IMG/VR virus record: IMGVR_UViG_3300021085_000025
Location: 1 to 64,000 of that record
Strand: one strand, 5' to 3'
Source: a virus
DNA: 64,000 nucleotides
This document shows, one piece after another, positions 1 to 8,293 of the stretch. Position 1 is the stretch's first letter, and the number at the start of each line of letters is the position of its first letter. The notes under the pieces are model-generated. The model was given only the letters and a program-made list of their open reading frames with translations, was not told where the DNA came from and did no database searches. Position numbers and translations under genes: made by a program.

Positions 1-459
1 TGGATGCATAAGGATATATGTTCCGGACGTATGCTTGATATGGATACGCTCGGCACCGGAGGTATTGTCGACCTCCATTAAATGGCCGGCTTCGGTTTTG
101 TGTACCTTATTGGTAGGAGGGTTGAGTTGTGCTTCTTCCGGTATGTCAATCGTCCCATCAGTCGAGGATGCGATCGACCCCAGTATAATGGCATCCTGCG
201 CACTTGGACCGTCACGGAAAAACCCCACGACCCAGGATCCAACCATGAGCTCATGATTCGAGCCGAACCCTTTAAAGGAAGAGGAGGTATTTGGCATCAT
301 GACAGTCGACCAGTTCAGATGCTCCTTTGGTATGGTCTCATCATAGAAACCATAAGGCATCACCTTCACTCTATTGGATAAGAGAGGATCGTCGATATCA
401 ACAACTGATCCAATGAACCAGGTAAACTGACTACCTATAAATTGATCTAAGTTTTTCAT
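1..459 (-). CDS. 5: Baseplate hub gp5 (5' part, runs off the window)
   Basis: The first 153 residues of a gp5/VgrG-type protein read from an ATG at 459 to the window edge. The N-terminal part (GSQFTWFIGSVVDIDDPL...) looks like the gp5 OB-fold. It ends with the hallmark of the gp5 family, AGHLMEVDNTSGAERIHIKH, where the triple-stranded beta-helix region begins. In T4, gp5 forms the cell-puncturing spike with gp27. Whether the lysozyme domain of T4 gp5 is present cannot be seen. It is the last gene of the minus-strand baseplate group, 70 bases after the gp27-like gene. Confidence 0.85.
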   Translation of the reverse strand, partial: MKNLDQFIGSQFTWFIGSVVDIDDPLLSNRVKVMPYGFYDETIPKEHLNWSTVMMPNTSSSFKGFGSNHELMVGSWVVGFFRDGPSAQDAIILGSIASSTDGTIDIPEEAQLNPPTNKVHKTEAGHLMEVDNTSGAERIHIKHTSGTYILMHP

Positions 460-529
460 CGCGGCCTCCACACCAATTTTTTACCCGGGAAAATTTTTTG
501 AGTGCATATGTCGTGAAACAAATCCATGA

Positions 530-1834
530 TTACACCTTCTCTATGTTATCTAATGACTCTATATAGGAGTCTTTCTTGAGTAGTATCTGCATAGTATATT
601 CATCTTCAAATTTGTGTTCAATAGATGTAACAAGGTATTTACCTGATAGGTATAGATCTCTTCCTGGTCTTTCATTACCTTCAATTACAGATTTCATTAT
701 ATTACACTCAATGACCATACCCACACACAGTTTAAAGTCTCCGTATATATTAATGGTAAGTTCTGTGCCATTCATATTTTCTATGTATGCATTTGCTGTG
801 AGCATATCGGTATCATTTGGTGCATGGTAGTTAGACCCACCGCTGACAGCTGAAGTGTTCAAGCTCACATAAAAGTTAGTCGATTCGCGGTGCGACTCAA
901 TGGCTCTATCATCAAAAGCAAGCTTACTAGGAAGTACACCATTCTTATTCAACATAAGGTCATTACCATACTCATACGCAAACTTAGCATACTTCTTCTG
1001 AGCAATATCAATTGTATGTAGTGTAGATGAATAGGCACCCGCTGCGCAATCAACATACTTCGACATATTTAAATCGGTTGTTAACTTAAGTATTTTATTC
1101 TTTAAATCTTTAATAAAGTCTTCTGATCCTGGTGTTGATTGCAATGAAGGAGTATGTAAATATGTATTATGATTCTTCTTATTAATCATATTCTCATAGG
1201 AATCAAAGTGAATACCTTGACCTAATGTCTCATAGAAGAAAAAAGGACTTCCGTTGTCATACGATCTCCTTGTTAACCAGTTAATTAGATACATTGGTCG
1301 CATACGTGGATATACACCAGTAATAGTTTGTTTAGTCTCTGTGTTGATTGAGAGCTCTTCTGAGTCAATACCTAGTTCATCTGTACATATATTTTGTATC
1401 AACTGTCCGGGTACATTGTTAAACGGTTTAGATAGAGTCTTTAGTTGTGACATATACGCATGCTCTGAGATACATTTGAATACATATGTCTGTGTGCCTG
1501 GTTTTAGTTTGGCGAATGATGCAACCTCTGCTATTCTAAATGAATGTCTGTACTCATCCGATTCCCCTCCAGCTAGCCTTCTCGTTATCAGAAGGTCCAG
1601 TACCTCTCCACTCACTACTTTTAGTTTTTCGAGCACATTTGCAGCATCCATTATATTGATATCACATTGCAATGAACCTGCATATAGGCTCTCTCTTATA
1701 GATATTTGTGCACACAGGTCTGTTATATCTACTGTCTTTCCATTACTAGGTGTGAGTACTACCTCTGCAAGGTTATATGACGATGGTATTAATGCCTCAG
1801 AACCATTGGCCAGCTTACTATTGACTCTACTCAT
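530..1834 (-). CDS. Baseplate hub protein, gp27-like
   Basis: A 434-residue protein between gp53 and gp5. Its size (T4 gp27 is 391 residues) and position suit the hub protein that seats the gp5 spike. The opening region (VDITDLCAQISIRESLYAGS) describes a structural protein that begins with a VgrG/gp27-like beta domain. No enzyme motif is visible. The ATG overlaps the end of gp53 by 8 bases, so the two are translationally coupled. The gp27 identity rests mainly on context and general pattern, so it is less certain than its neighbours. Confidence 0.6.
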   Translation of the reverse strand: MSRVNSKLANGSEALIPSSYNLAEVVLTPSNGKTVDITDLCAQISIRESLYAGSLQCDINIMDAANVLEKLKVVSGEVLDLLITRRLAGGESDEYRHSFRIAEVASFAKLKPGTQTYVFKCISEHAYMSQLKTLSKPFNNVPGQLIQNICTDELGIDSEELSINTETKQTITGVYPRMRPMYLINWLTRRSYDNGSPFFFYETLGQGIHFDSYENMINKKNHNTYLHTPSLQSTPGSEDFIKDLKNKILKLTTDLNMSKYVDCAAGAYSSTLHTIDIAQKKYAKFAYEYGNDLMLNKNGVLPSKLAFDDRAIESHRESTNFYVSLNTSAVSGGSNYHAPNDTDMLTANAYIENMNGTELTINIYGDFKLCVGMVIECNIMKSVIEGNERPGRDLYLSGKYLVTSIEHKFEDEYTMQILLKKDSYIESLDNIEKV

Positions 1835-2648
1835 TATTGATGACTGCCTTATACTTGTCTGCGAACTGTGTGATATACTTAGGATCTATGACTCTTATCT
1901 TAGATCTTGCCTCATTTGCATCGAATAGATATGCTCTATTGGTTCGAAATGCTAATTGTCCGGCCGGCTCTCCTCCAGATATGAATGTTCCGTTTGTGAC
2001 GACTCTCTTTTCAGGATCATCATTACGATAATATGAATGAGGGGCATCCAGGTACTTATAGACGTCATATGTGTCCACGCTATCTTCTGATTTGTTACCT
2101 GTTACTGCTTCTTTTGCATTACTTGGGCCTGGGGCAGAGGATCCAATGAATGAGCCAGTGACATCTTGCAATACTAATTGATTCATGTCTATATTCTTCT
2201 TGATCAACGTGCCGGTGGCTCCACTGTTTGTACCCGTGAGAGTCTCTCCTAGCTCGAATCTACCTGATAGAGAGTTTTCTTGACTAAGTATGACACCTAT
2301 ATCGCCGGTTTCATTCACGATAGGGTTGGTCGTGATCACTGTTCCGGCGAATTCCTCTGCCATATACTTATGCAGCTTCTCTTGGCTCATCGGCCAGGCA
2401 GATAATCCATCATGTAGAAAGTCATTCATGATGAAGAAGGTCCAGTAATACTGTGTCGTGCCATATAGGCGTTGCGATACGATGTCTGGTCTCTCTCCAT
2501 TCTTGATATCATAGAACGTATATGCATTGAGATCATCAAGAAATGCAGCCAATGGACGTGCTGCCCTATAGATATCGACAACCTTTTGATTGACTCCATT
2601 ACGATCGAAGTCGTAGTTTAACTGTGGAAACTGTTTGAAATAACTCAT
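1827..2648 (-). CDS. 53: Baseplate wedge protein gp53
   Basis: A 273-residue protein with the strongly conserved N-terminal gp53 signature: YxFYDIKNGERPDIVSQRLYG followed by TTQYYWTFFIMNDF. In T4, gp53 joins neighbouring baseplate wedges around the hub. The N-terminal 100 residues carry the family core. The middle (about 100-190) is rich in Gly, Ser and Thr and looks like an added beta domain. It starts 6 bases after the gp48 stop and overlaps the next gene, as expected for a baseplate operon. Confidence 0.85.
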   Translation of the reverse strand: MSYFKQFPQLNYDFDRNGVNQKVVDIYRAARPLAAFLDDLNAYTFYDIKNGERPDIVSQRLYGTTQYYWTFFIMNDFLHDGLSAWPMSQEKLHKYMAEEFAGTVITTNPIVNETGDIGVILSQENSLSGRFELGETLTGTNSGATGTLIKKNIDMNQLVLQDVTGSFIGSSAPGPSNAKEAVTGNKSEDSVDTYDVYKYLDAPHSYYRNDDPEKRVVTNGTFISGGEPAGQLAFRTNRAYLFDANEARSKIRVIDPKYITQFADKYKAVINNE

Positions 2649-2654
2649 GGTGTC

Positions 2655-3500
2655 TTATGCTCCTCCGGAAACATTATTACTTGTCTCGTTTGTACGTACG
2701 GCTGATTCGCCTGGCATATCACCAGGTGCACCGACTGAATGACCTGCATTATCGTATCCTTCTATATATGACAGACCAGCTGAATCGGAATATAGATCGT
2801 CTCTTGTCAGTGCTCTCACCTCTTGGAAGGTTAATGATATGTCTATCTCAGAAGGTGCCGCACCAAGATCTCCGTCATTTGTATGAAATGCATTACCGGT
2901 TGCATTGTAATTTGTTGCCATTGTTGTCAGATATGTGTCGATAATACGTGGCATATACTTGTTTGGTAGGCCTCCTGCCATGAATTCGATACGAAATGTA
3001 GGTGGATATTCGAGTGTACCGGCTCCTCTGGACTTTGGATACATGTATTTGCGAAAGGCATTCTCTATCTGATGGGCAGTCAATGACTCTTCTTTTGATG
3101 TAGGAACAAGCTTAAATGCAAACTCGAATGATCTGACATTGACACCTTCGAATGTCACTGATGTAAATGGATTTACCACGACTCCGCTTTTTAACTCTGC
3201 AGCCTGGGCTACCTTGCTACCACCTTTTTTGAATTGTGCGGTGACGTTTGAAACAATATCAGAAGAATCAGCTGTATTACCGCCTGCAGCTCCGGCATCT
3301 GCTGCAGCTCCGACTATCCCTAGTTCTGCAGATCCATAATTCATGCTATCGCTTGATGCCATACCGATTGGAATGAAGAGATGTATATCTGTATATTCTC
3401 CCATTTCGCCTCTGACCATTGAAAATGCAATGTGTGGAAAGCCATCTTCAGATACTCTAGACCTAAGAGTCGATGGAAATGTTAATATTGTGTGTGACAT
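2655..3500 (-). CDS. 48: Baseplate tail-tube cap gp48-like
   Basis: A 281-residue protein with the tail-tube-like ending shared by gp48 proteins (ISLTFQEVRALTRDDLYSDS, compare the T4 gp48 C-terminus with its TLEITMREI pattern). The central part (FEGVNVRSFEFAFKLVPTS) fits the gp19/gp48/gp54 tube fold. In T4, gp48 caps the baseplate and nucleates the tail tube with gp54. It is the first gene of the minus-strand baseplate unit and has a late-type promoter 48 bases upstream, inside the gp4 start region. Confidence 0.75.
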   Translation of the reverse strand: MSHTILTFPSTLRSRVSEDGFPHIAFSMVRGEMGEYTDIHLFIPIGMASSDSMNYGSAELGIVGAAADAGAAGGNTADSSDIVSNVTAQFKKGGSKVAQAAELKSGVVVNPFTSVTFEGVNVRSFEFAFKLVPTSKEESLTAHQIENAFRKYMYPKSRGAGTLEYPPTFRIEFMAGGLPNKYMPRIIDTYLTTMATNYNATGNAFHTNDGDLGAAPSEIDISLTFQEVRALTRDDLYSDSAGLSYIEGYDNAGHSVGAPGDMPGESAVRTNETSNNVSGGA

Positions 3501-3514
3501 ATGCCTTTTACCTT

Positions 3515-3522
3515 TATAAATA
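3515..3522 (+). promoter_or_regulatory. Late promoter TATAAATA for gp4
   Basis: An exact T4-type late promoter box in the gap between the divergent gp48 and gp4 genes. With the usual T4 spacing the +1 would be near 3528, leaving a leader of about 27 bases before gp4. Late promoters of this type are read by RNA polymerase with gp55 and gp33; a gp33 candidate is present at 9975-10214. Confidence 0.7.
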
Positions 3523-3547
3523 GTAATACATTTAATAACTATAGATC

Positions 3548-3555
3548 TATTTATA
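3548..3555 (-). promoter_or_regulatory. Late promoter TATAAATA for gp48-53-27-5
   Basis: The plus strand reads TATTTATA, that is TATAAATA on the minus strand. The predicted +1 near 3542 gives a 42-base leader before gp48. The box overlaps the first base of the gp4 start codon on the other strand, so the two late units diverge from overlapping control regions. Confidence 0.7.
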
Positions 3556-3998
3556 TGGCTTACAAAGGCAAATACACAGTAAAGAACAAAAAGAAATACG
3601 CAGGCGATCCTACCAAGGTGACATATCGGTCATTGTGGGAGCGCAATGCATTCCGTTGGGCAGAGTCTAATCCACAGGTACGTGCATGGAACAGCGAAGA
3701 GGTTGTTGTACCATATAAGTGCAAGACAGATAATAAGCTGCATCGCTATTTTGTTGATATGCTCATTGAGATGACCAATGGCGAAGTTATTCTGGTCGAG
3801 ATTAAGCCTAAGAAGCAGACAACTCCTCCAAAGGCTGCACGTAAGACAAAAAAGCATATCAATGAGGTCACCACATATATCAAGAATACGTCTAAATGGA
3901 ATGCTGCACAGCAATATGCAGAACATAAGGGTTGGAAGTTTCAAATATGGACTGAAGATACTTTAAAGAATTTAGGTATCAAAGTGTTGAAAGGATAG
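3555..3998 (+). CDS. 4: Head completion protein gp4 (gp50)
   Basis: A 147-residue protein very close in pattern to T4 gp4 (150 residues): it starts MAYKGKYTVKNKKKYAGDP, has TYRSLWERNAFRWAE and then YFVDMLIEM...VEIKPKKQT. The D...ExK arrangement resembles a PD-(D/E)XK nuclease core. gp4 completes the head after packaging. An upstream in-frame ATG at 3501 would add 18 residues with no family match, so 3555 was chosen. Confidence 0.9.
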   Translation: MAYKGKYTVKNKKKYAGDPTKVTYRSLWERNAFRWAESNPQVRAWNSEEVVVPYKCKTDNKLHRYFVDMLIEMTNGEVILVEIKPKKQTTPPKAARKTKKHINEVTTYIKNTSKWNAAQQYAEHKGWKFQIWTEDTLKNLGIKVLKG

Positions 3999-4006
3999 TA
4001 TAAATA
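3999..4006 (+). promoter_or_regulatory. Late promoter TATAAATA for gp2
   Basis: An exact late box starting one base after the gp4 stop. T4 spacing puts the +1 at about 4012, the A of the gp2 ATG, so transcripts from here would be leaderless or nearly so. Confidence 0.6.
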
Positions 4007-4011
4007 GTATC

Positions 4012-4602
4012 ATGGCAAGTTTATTCGATACATTACAGGCACAAGCGTTTAGGGCTGGAGTTACTCCTCGTACGAAAGAGTCTCAGAACTGGTTTAGACG
4101 TAATGTCAAAAAATTAGGTGACGTTGGCGGTAGGAAAGTACTTAAGGATGATGCATTAGATCCTACGACGAAGCCTAGAGTAGGCGATATGATTATGTAT
4201 TTCTATGATCCGAAATATAAGGCAACTCTACCATACTATGATAGATTTCCTCTTACGATCATGGTAGAACCTGCAAAGGGTGGATTCTATGGGCTAAATC
4301 TGCACTACCTTGCTCCTGGTGTGCGTGCAAGATTCCTTGATGAGCTCATGAAGTTAGCTCCAAAAAATATGAATGACACAACACGTTTGCAAAGAATGAG
4401 ATATAAAACTTTAACGGGAGTTAGAAAGTATAAAGAGTTCGAACCTTGCTTTAAGCACTATTTGATGGAACATGTCAAATCGAAAATGGTAAGAGTTCCT
4501 ATGACTGAATGGGAAATTGCAATATTTTTACCCACTGAAGAGTTTAAGAAAGTTAAAGCCGAATCAGTGTGGAGATACTCAAGGAAACAATACGCAAGAT
4601 GA
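4012..4602 (+). CDS. 2: DNA end protector gp2
   Basis: A 196-residue protein with the motif order of marine T4-like gp2 proteins: an N-terminal QAQAFRAGVTPRTKESQNWF, then MIMYFYDPKYKATLPYYDRF and KGGFYGLNLHYLAPGVRA. In T4, gp2 (274 residues) binds the ends of packaged DNA and protects them from RecBCD after injection; this form is shorter. Its stop overlaps the start of the next gene (ATGA). Confidence 0.75.
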   Translation: MASLFDTLQAQAFRAGVTPRTKESQNWFRRNVKKLGDVGGRKVLKDDALDPTTKPRVGDMIMYFYDPKYKATLPYYDRFPLTIMVEPAKGGFYGLNLHYLAPGVRARFLDELMKLAPKNMNDTTRLQRMRYKTLTGVRKYKEFEPCFKHYLMEHVKSKMVRVPMTEWEIAIFLPTEEFKKVKAESVWRYSRKQYAR

Positions 4603-5261
4603 ATAGCATAGACAACTTAAAGTCAACAATTTCTAAGAAAGGCGGCCTTGCAATGCAGAACCGCTTTCAAATATTCTTTACTCCTCCAACAGCAAACAGT
4701 CTTAAATCCCTAGTCAATAAAGACCCTAAGGCTTTGGTTGGAGATATTGCAAAGAATGCAATATCCGGCGGTTCGTTAAAGAATATGATTCCAGATCCTC
4801 GTGATATATCAATATTGTGTGAATCAGTGCAGCTTCCTGGTAGGCAAATAACTACAATAGATTATACTGCAGATAGACAGACAATTAAGATTCCATATGG
4901 TATAATCAACGAAGATGTAACTATGTCATTTCTGCTCACCAATGATTTTTATATAAAGAAGCTATTTGATAGTTGGATGTCGGGTATAGTTGATGTCGAA
5001 AAATATAGAGTGGGCTACAAGAAAGATTTTACAACTGATATAGTTATACAACAACTAAATCAACAGAATATTCCAGTATATGGAGTAAGATTAGAGGGTG
5101 CATTCCCTATCACTGTTAACGCAGTAAATTTGGATAGCAATGCTGAAAATACTATCCAAAAAATGAGTGTGACATTGAGTTACGAAAACTATGTACCAGA
5201 AGATATAGTAGACACTATTAAATCTACTGCTGGTGTCATAGGTGCAACGATTGGTATTTAA
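4599..5261 (+). CDS. 54: Baseplate tail-tube initiator gp54-like
   Basis: A 220-residue protein with a tail-tube-like pattern: N-terminal LAMQNRFQIFFTPP, then ISILCESVQLPGRQITTIDY and a C-terminal NTIQKMSVTLSYENY. This matches gp54/gp19 folds, in which the chain runs from a core strand through a loop ('vQlPGR') to a closing strand. It sits between gp2 and gp26, the place of gp54 in related phages. It starts at the ATG overlapping the gp2 stop. The main alternative is the tail tube protein gp19, which usually lies next to the sheath gene gp18; that gene is not in this window. Confidence 0.7.
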   Translation: MNSIDNLKSTISKKGGLAMQNRFQIFFTPPTANSLKSLVNKDPKALVGDIAKNAISGGSLKNMIPDPRDISILCESVQLPGRQITTIDYTADRQTIKIPYGIINEDVTMSFLLTNDFYIKKLFDSWMSGIVDVEKYRVGYKKDFTTDIVIQQLNQQNIPVYGVRLEGAFPITVNAVNLDSNAENTIQKMSVTLSYENYVPEDIVDTIKSTAGVIGATIGI

Positions 5262-5278
5262 TATAATAGGAGAATATA

Positions 5279-5983
5279 ATGGCATTACCAAAGCTGGAGA
5301 CATCACGATTTGAGAGCGTGATTCCTTCTACAGGACAAAGGGTTTCTTACAGACCTTATCTTGTTAAAGAAGAAAAAATATTAATGATGGCTATGGAGAC
5401 AAGCGATCAAAAACAAATTGTAAGAGCAACAAAGGATATTATTAAGTCATGTGTGTTTGATGATATTGACGTAAATAGCTTAGCAGTATTTGATGTAGAA
5501 CACTTGTTTTTAGAGCTACGATCTAAATCAGTAGGTGAATCTATAGACTTAAAGATCAAATGCGAACATTGTGAAGCTTTAAACGAACAAAATGTTGATT
5601 TTAGTGAAATTAACGTTGATGTACCAGAATCAAATAATATTATCATGCTAACTGATGATATTGGATTGACTATGAGATATCCATCATTTGATGATGTAAG
5701 TAAACTCGATGGAGATGATCAAGAGTCTATAGAGACTGCTTTTAATATCATACAGACTTGCATTGAAAATATATTTAATGAAGATGACGTGTGGTTGGCA
5801 AAAGATGAAGGGCCAAAGAAGATGAAAGAATTTGTAGAGTCAATGACATCTTCACAGTTTGTTATGATACAAGAATTCTTTGAGAAAATGCCAGCTTTAA
5901 AGGCTGAGATTAAATTCGAATGTGTATCATGTGGTGAGCATAATACAACAGAATTAAAGGGTCTGCAAAGTTTTTTTACATAG
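5279..5983 (+). CDS. 26: Baseplate hub assembly protein gp26
   Basis: A 234-residue protein matching T4 gp26 (208 residues). It begins MALPKLETSRFESVIPSTG and has two CxxC-type pairs (CEHCE near residue 98 and CVSCGEH near 216) that could hold a metal. It ends in GLQSFFT at a run of seven T. A clear Shine-Dalgarno (AGGAG) precedes the ATG. gp26 acts in hub and tail assembly, probably as a tape-measure chaperone. The 3' end carries a -1 slippery site leading into the gp51-like frame (separate entry). Confidence 0.9.
   Translation: MALPKLETSRFESVIPSTGQRVSYRPYLVKEEKILMMAMETSDQKQIVRATKDIIKSCVFDDIDVNSLAVFDVEHLFLELRSKSVGESIDLKIKCEHCEALNEQNVDFSEINVDVPESNNIIMLTDDIGLTMRYPSFDDVSKLDGDDQESIETAFNIIQTCIENIFNEDDVWLAKDEGPKKMKEFVESMTSSQFVMIQEFFEKMPALKAEIKFECVSCGEHNTTELKGLQSFFT
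5971..5977 (+). promoter_or_regulatory. -1 frameshift site TTTTTTT in gp26
   Basis: In the gp26 frame the run reads T TTT TTT followed by ACA TAG, an X XXX XXX slippery heptamer two codons before the stop. A -1 slip gives TTT TTT TAC ATA GGC and enters an open frame encoding GLSHDSLVNHYKTNF and onwards to 6165. No downstream pseudoknot was folded. Confidence 0.75.
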
Positions 5984-6165
5984 GCCTCTCTCACGATAGT
6001 TTAGTCAATCATTATAAGACTAACTTTGCGATGATGCAGCATCATCAGTATAGTTTGACTGAACTAGATAATATGTTGCCGTGGGAGAGGGAGATATATG
6101 TTGCTCTCCTACAGGAGTGGATTAAAGAAGAAAACGATAGAATTAAGAAGGAAACAAGGAAATGA
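5983..6165 (+). CDS. 51: gp51-like extension, made by -1 frameshift from gp26
   Basis: A 60-codon frame (relative -1 to gp26) encoding GLSHDSLVNHYKTNFAMMQ, then HHQYSLTELDNMLPWEREIY and ALLQEWIKEENDRIKKETRK. This is the pattern of cyanophage gp51 and of the downstream frames of tail-assembly chaperones in other phages. The frame has no start near its beginning; the first ATG (6031) lies inside the conserved NFAMMQHH motif. Expression as a gp26-gp51 fusion (5279-6165) is therefore the best reading. The TGA overlaps the ATG of the next gene. Confidence 0.8.
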   Translation, partial: GLSHDSLVNHYKTNFAMMQHHQYSLTELDNMLPWEREIYVALLQEWIKEENDRIKKETRK

Positions 6166-6485
6166 CAGAAGAGATCGATGATAAATTAGACCACCCTGCC
6201 GATACCAACGGTGATGGTAAAGTATCTGACGACGAGCATGCGATGTACGTAGAAGCTAAGAGAAAAGAGCTTGACGATCAGGATGCTATGCGAGATGCAC
6301 AACGGAAAATGACATGGTTTGCATTAGGCGGATTATTGTTATATCCTGGAGCAGTCGTAATTGCATCTTTAGTCGGACTTGACGAGGCGATGAAGACTTT
6401 AGGTAGTATGGCACCAACATACTTTGTTGCCGTTGCCGGTATTGTAGCAGCCTTCTTTGGTACACAGAACTTTGGTAAAAAATAG
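6162..6485 (+). CDS. Small EF-hand membrane protein
   Basis: A 107-residue protein with a canonical 12-residue EF-hand loop (D14-T-N-G-D-G-K-V-S-D-D-E25, ligands at positions 1, 3, 5, 7, 9, 12). It continues with a charged helix (residues 26-48) and two hydrophobic helices (about 50-72 and 82-101). It lies between gp51 and the tape measure and is co-translated with both. A calcium-sensing tail or membrane role, or a holin-like role, is possible, but neither is shown. I do not recognise a named family. Confidence 0.75.
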   Translation: MTEEIDDKLDHPADTNGDGKVSDDEHAMYVEAKRKELDDQDAMRDAQRKMTWFALGGLLLYPGAVVIASLVGLDEAMKTLGSMAPTYFVAVAGIVAAFFGTQNFGKK

Positions 6486-6494
6486 GAATATACC

Positions 6495-8237
6495 ATGGCA
6501 AAAGATAACGTAGAACAACAAAATGAAGAGAGAAATGTTAAGCTTGATGAGATGCTAAAAACTTTGCAAAAGGCAAAGGAAGAAGAGCAAGAGTCACAGC
6601 AAAGGCTAGAAGCTTCAGATAAGTTAAATTATGCCTTACAGGAAAGAGGCAATGAATTAAACTTTGCACAAGCAAATGCTATAAATGAGTTATTGGATAG
6701 CATGAATAGTGAAGGCCAAGATGCAGAACAACGTAAAGAAGATACTGCAAGAGCCGAAAAGCTATTAGACCTCCTTGGCGACATTGCAAATAACACTGAA
6801 GATCTAGGTAATATTAGCGGTCCTGTAGAAGCAGCTTCCATGAGTATCTTATCTTTACCAGGTTTAATACTTGGATTAGGTGCTGGTTTGGTTGTTGGTA
6901 TAGCATCATCGTTTACAACACTTATTAAACTTCTAGGGAAGGGTCTTCTTAAAGCAGTTGCACCAATTGTAAAAAGTGTATTACGTCTTTGGAAAACGCT
7001 TTTTGGCGGAGTTTTTAAGTTACTTAATAAGATACCATTTGTCAAATCGTTTACTTCAAGTGTCAGAGGGTTTTTTAGTAATTTAGGGGGGCGATTTACC
7101 AAAGCCGGCAAATCTATTAGTCAAGCCTTTAAGCCATTAACTAACGGTATAAAAAATATCAAAAGCGCTTTTACTGCCGGGTTTTCCGGACTTAAAAGTT
7201 TCAGAACAGCGTCAGGACAGTTTGCCAAGCTTGGTAAAATTGGTAATATCGGAAAGGGTATAGCTCAGGGTTTAAAAAATGTTAGTAATGCAGCCGCAGG
7301 AATAAAGAACTCTCTATTAGCACCATTTAAGCAGATTGGCAAAGACTTAGCACCTATTAAGAAGCTAATGCCAAGCGGTGGAGCTAGTAAAATAATGAAA
7401 CCAGCAATTGATACTTTCAAAAGAGTCATGAGTGTAATGCGATCTGTTACAAAAGCTGCCTTTGGTTTTGGTAGAATATTAGGTAAATTATTCCTTCCAA
7501 TTACGATTATTATGAGTGTGTTTGATACATTCAAAGGTGCATTGTCTGGTTTCGATAAGTATAAAGACAAAGGATTTCTTGAAGGTATTATTGGTGGTCT
7601 ATTTGGTGGTATATCCGGATTGCTCACGGGTTTAATTGGTATGCCTCTTGATCTATTAAAGAGTGGAGTAAGCTGGATTGCTTCGAAGTTAGGCTTTGAA
7701 AACTTCTCCGAACAGCTTGATGCATTCTCATTCTCTGATATGATCAGCAACCTATTTACTTCTATTACAGATACTATTGTAGGGTTTATTGGTAGTATTA
7801 AAGATTCTATTGCTGACATTGGTATTGGTGCTACAATAGCAAATGTAGCCCTTGAAATGCTAAAGATCTTTAAGAAGATCGCTACCTTTCCACTTGCAGT
7901 TGCTGCAGGTGCTGTGGCTGGATTAGCAGCTGCTTGGCCAGGTGGTGATAGTCCGGGTGAAGCCTTTATGAAAGGATTTAATAAAGTACAATCCTTTGGC
8001 GATGCTCAAATTGATTCTATGAAGATTCAAGGTGATGGTATGACGGAATCAGGTGAAGAAATTAAACAAACTTCAGCTGAAAATGCCCAAGGGCAAGCTT
8101 CTAATAATGCTAACGCTGCAGCGAATGTTACTGCTGCTGCCATAAATAATAGTAAGAGCTCTTCCAGTGTAACGACGAACGTTAATATGTCTCCTCAAAA
8201 CCGTACAGCCGCAACAATCGCTGGTCCATACGGATAA
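6495..8237 (+). CDS. 29: Tail tape-measure protein gp29
   Basis: A 580-residue protein, almost the length of T4 gp29 (590). Residues 1-110 form a charged coiled coil. They are followed by several long hydrophobic stretches rich in Gly and Ala (about 118-150, 330-350, 365-395, 455-480) and a Ser/Asn/Ala-rich tail, typical of tape measures that sit inside the tube and enter the membrane. It follows gp26/51, the expected chaperones, and ends the plus-strand late unit. Confidence 0.85.
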   Translation: MAKDNVEQQNEERNVKLDEMLKTLQKAKEEEQESQQRLEASDKLNYALQERGNELNFAQANAINELLDSMNSEGQDAEQRKEDTARAEKLLDLLGDIANNTEDLGNISGPVEAASMSILSLPGLILGLGAGLVVGIASSFTTLIKLLGKGLLKAVAPIVKSVLRLWKTLFGGVFKLLNKIPFVKSFTSSVRGFFSNLGGRFTKAGKSISQAFKPLTNGIKNIKSAFTAGFSGLKSFRTASGQFAKLGKIGNIGKGIAQGLKNVSNAAAGIKNSLLAPFKQIGKDLAPIKKLMPSGGASKIMKPAIDTFKRVMSVMRSVTKAAFGFGRILGKLFLPITIIMSVFDTFKGALSGFDKYKDKGFLEGIIGGLFGGISGLLTGLIGMPLDLLKSGVSWIASKLGFENFSEQLDAFSFSDMISNLFTSITDTIVGFIGSIKDSIADIGIGATIANVALEMLKIFKKIATFPLAVAAGAVAGLAAAWPGGDSPGEAFMKGFNKVQSFGDAQIDSMKIQGDGMTESGEEIKQTSAENAQGQASNNANAAANVTAAAINNSKSSSSVTTNVNMSPQNRTAATIAGPYG

Positions 8238-8260
8238 AAAAAGGGATCCCGAAGGATCCC
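8236..8260 (-). terminator. Rho-independent terminator after gp32
   Basis: On the minus strand: GGGATCC-TTCG-GGATCCC followed by seven T. A perfect 7-bp stem with a stable UUCG loop and a U tail, 120 bases past the gp32 stop. It overlaps the last bases of gp29, so it ends early/middle transcription converging on the tape-measure gene. Confidence 0.85.
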
Positions 8261-8270
8261 TCAAATGTTT

Positions 8271-8290
8271 GCTACCAGGGCCCTGGTAGC
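8271..8290 (+). repeat. 20-bp perfect palindrome
   Basis: GCTACCAGGG followed directly by CCCTGGTAGC, with no loop bases. It lies between converging gp29 and gp32. It could be a transcription barrier, a protein-binding site or a cruciform. Confidence 0.7.
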
Positions 8291-8293
8291 GGT

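Noticed and set aside
35-381. Two open frames on the plus strand
   Set aside because: They are the reverse of the gp5 gene, whose minus-strand frame has strong family motifs.
1254-1928. 224-codon plus-strand frame
   Set aside because: Antisense to the gp27-like and gp53 genes; Ser/Leu-rich shadow with no motif.
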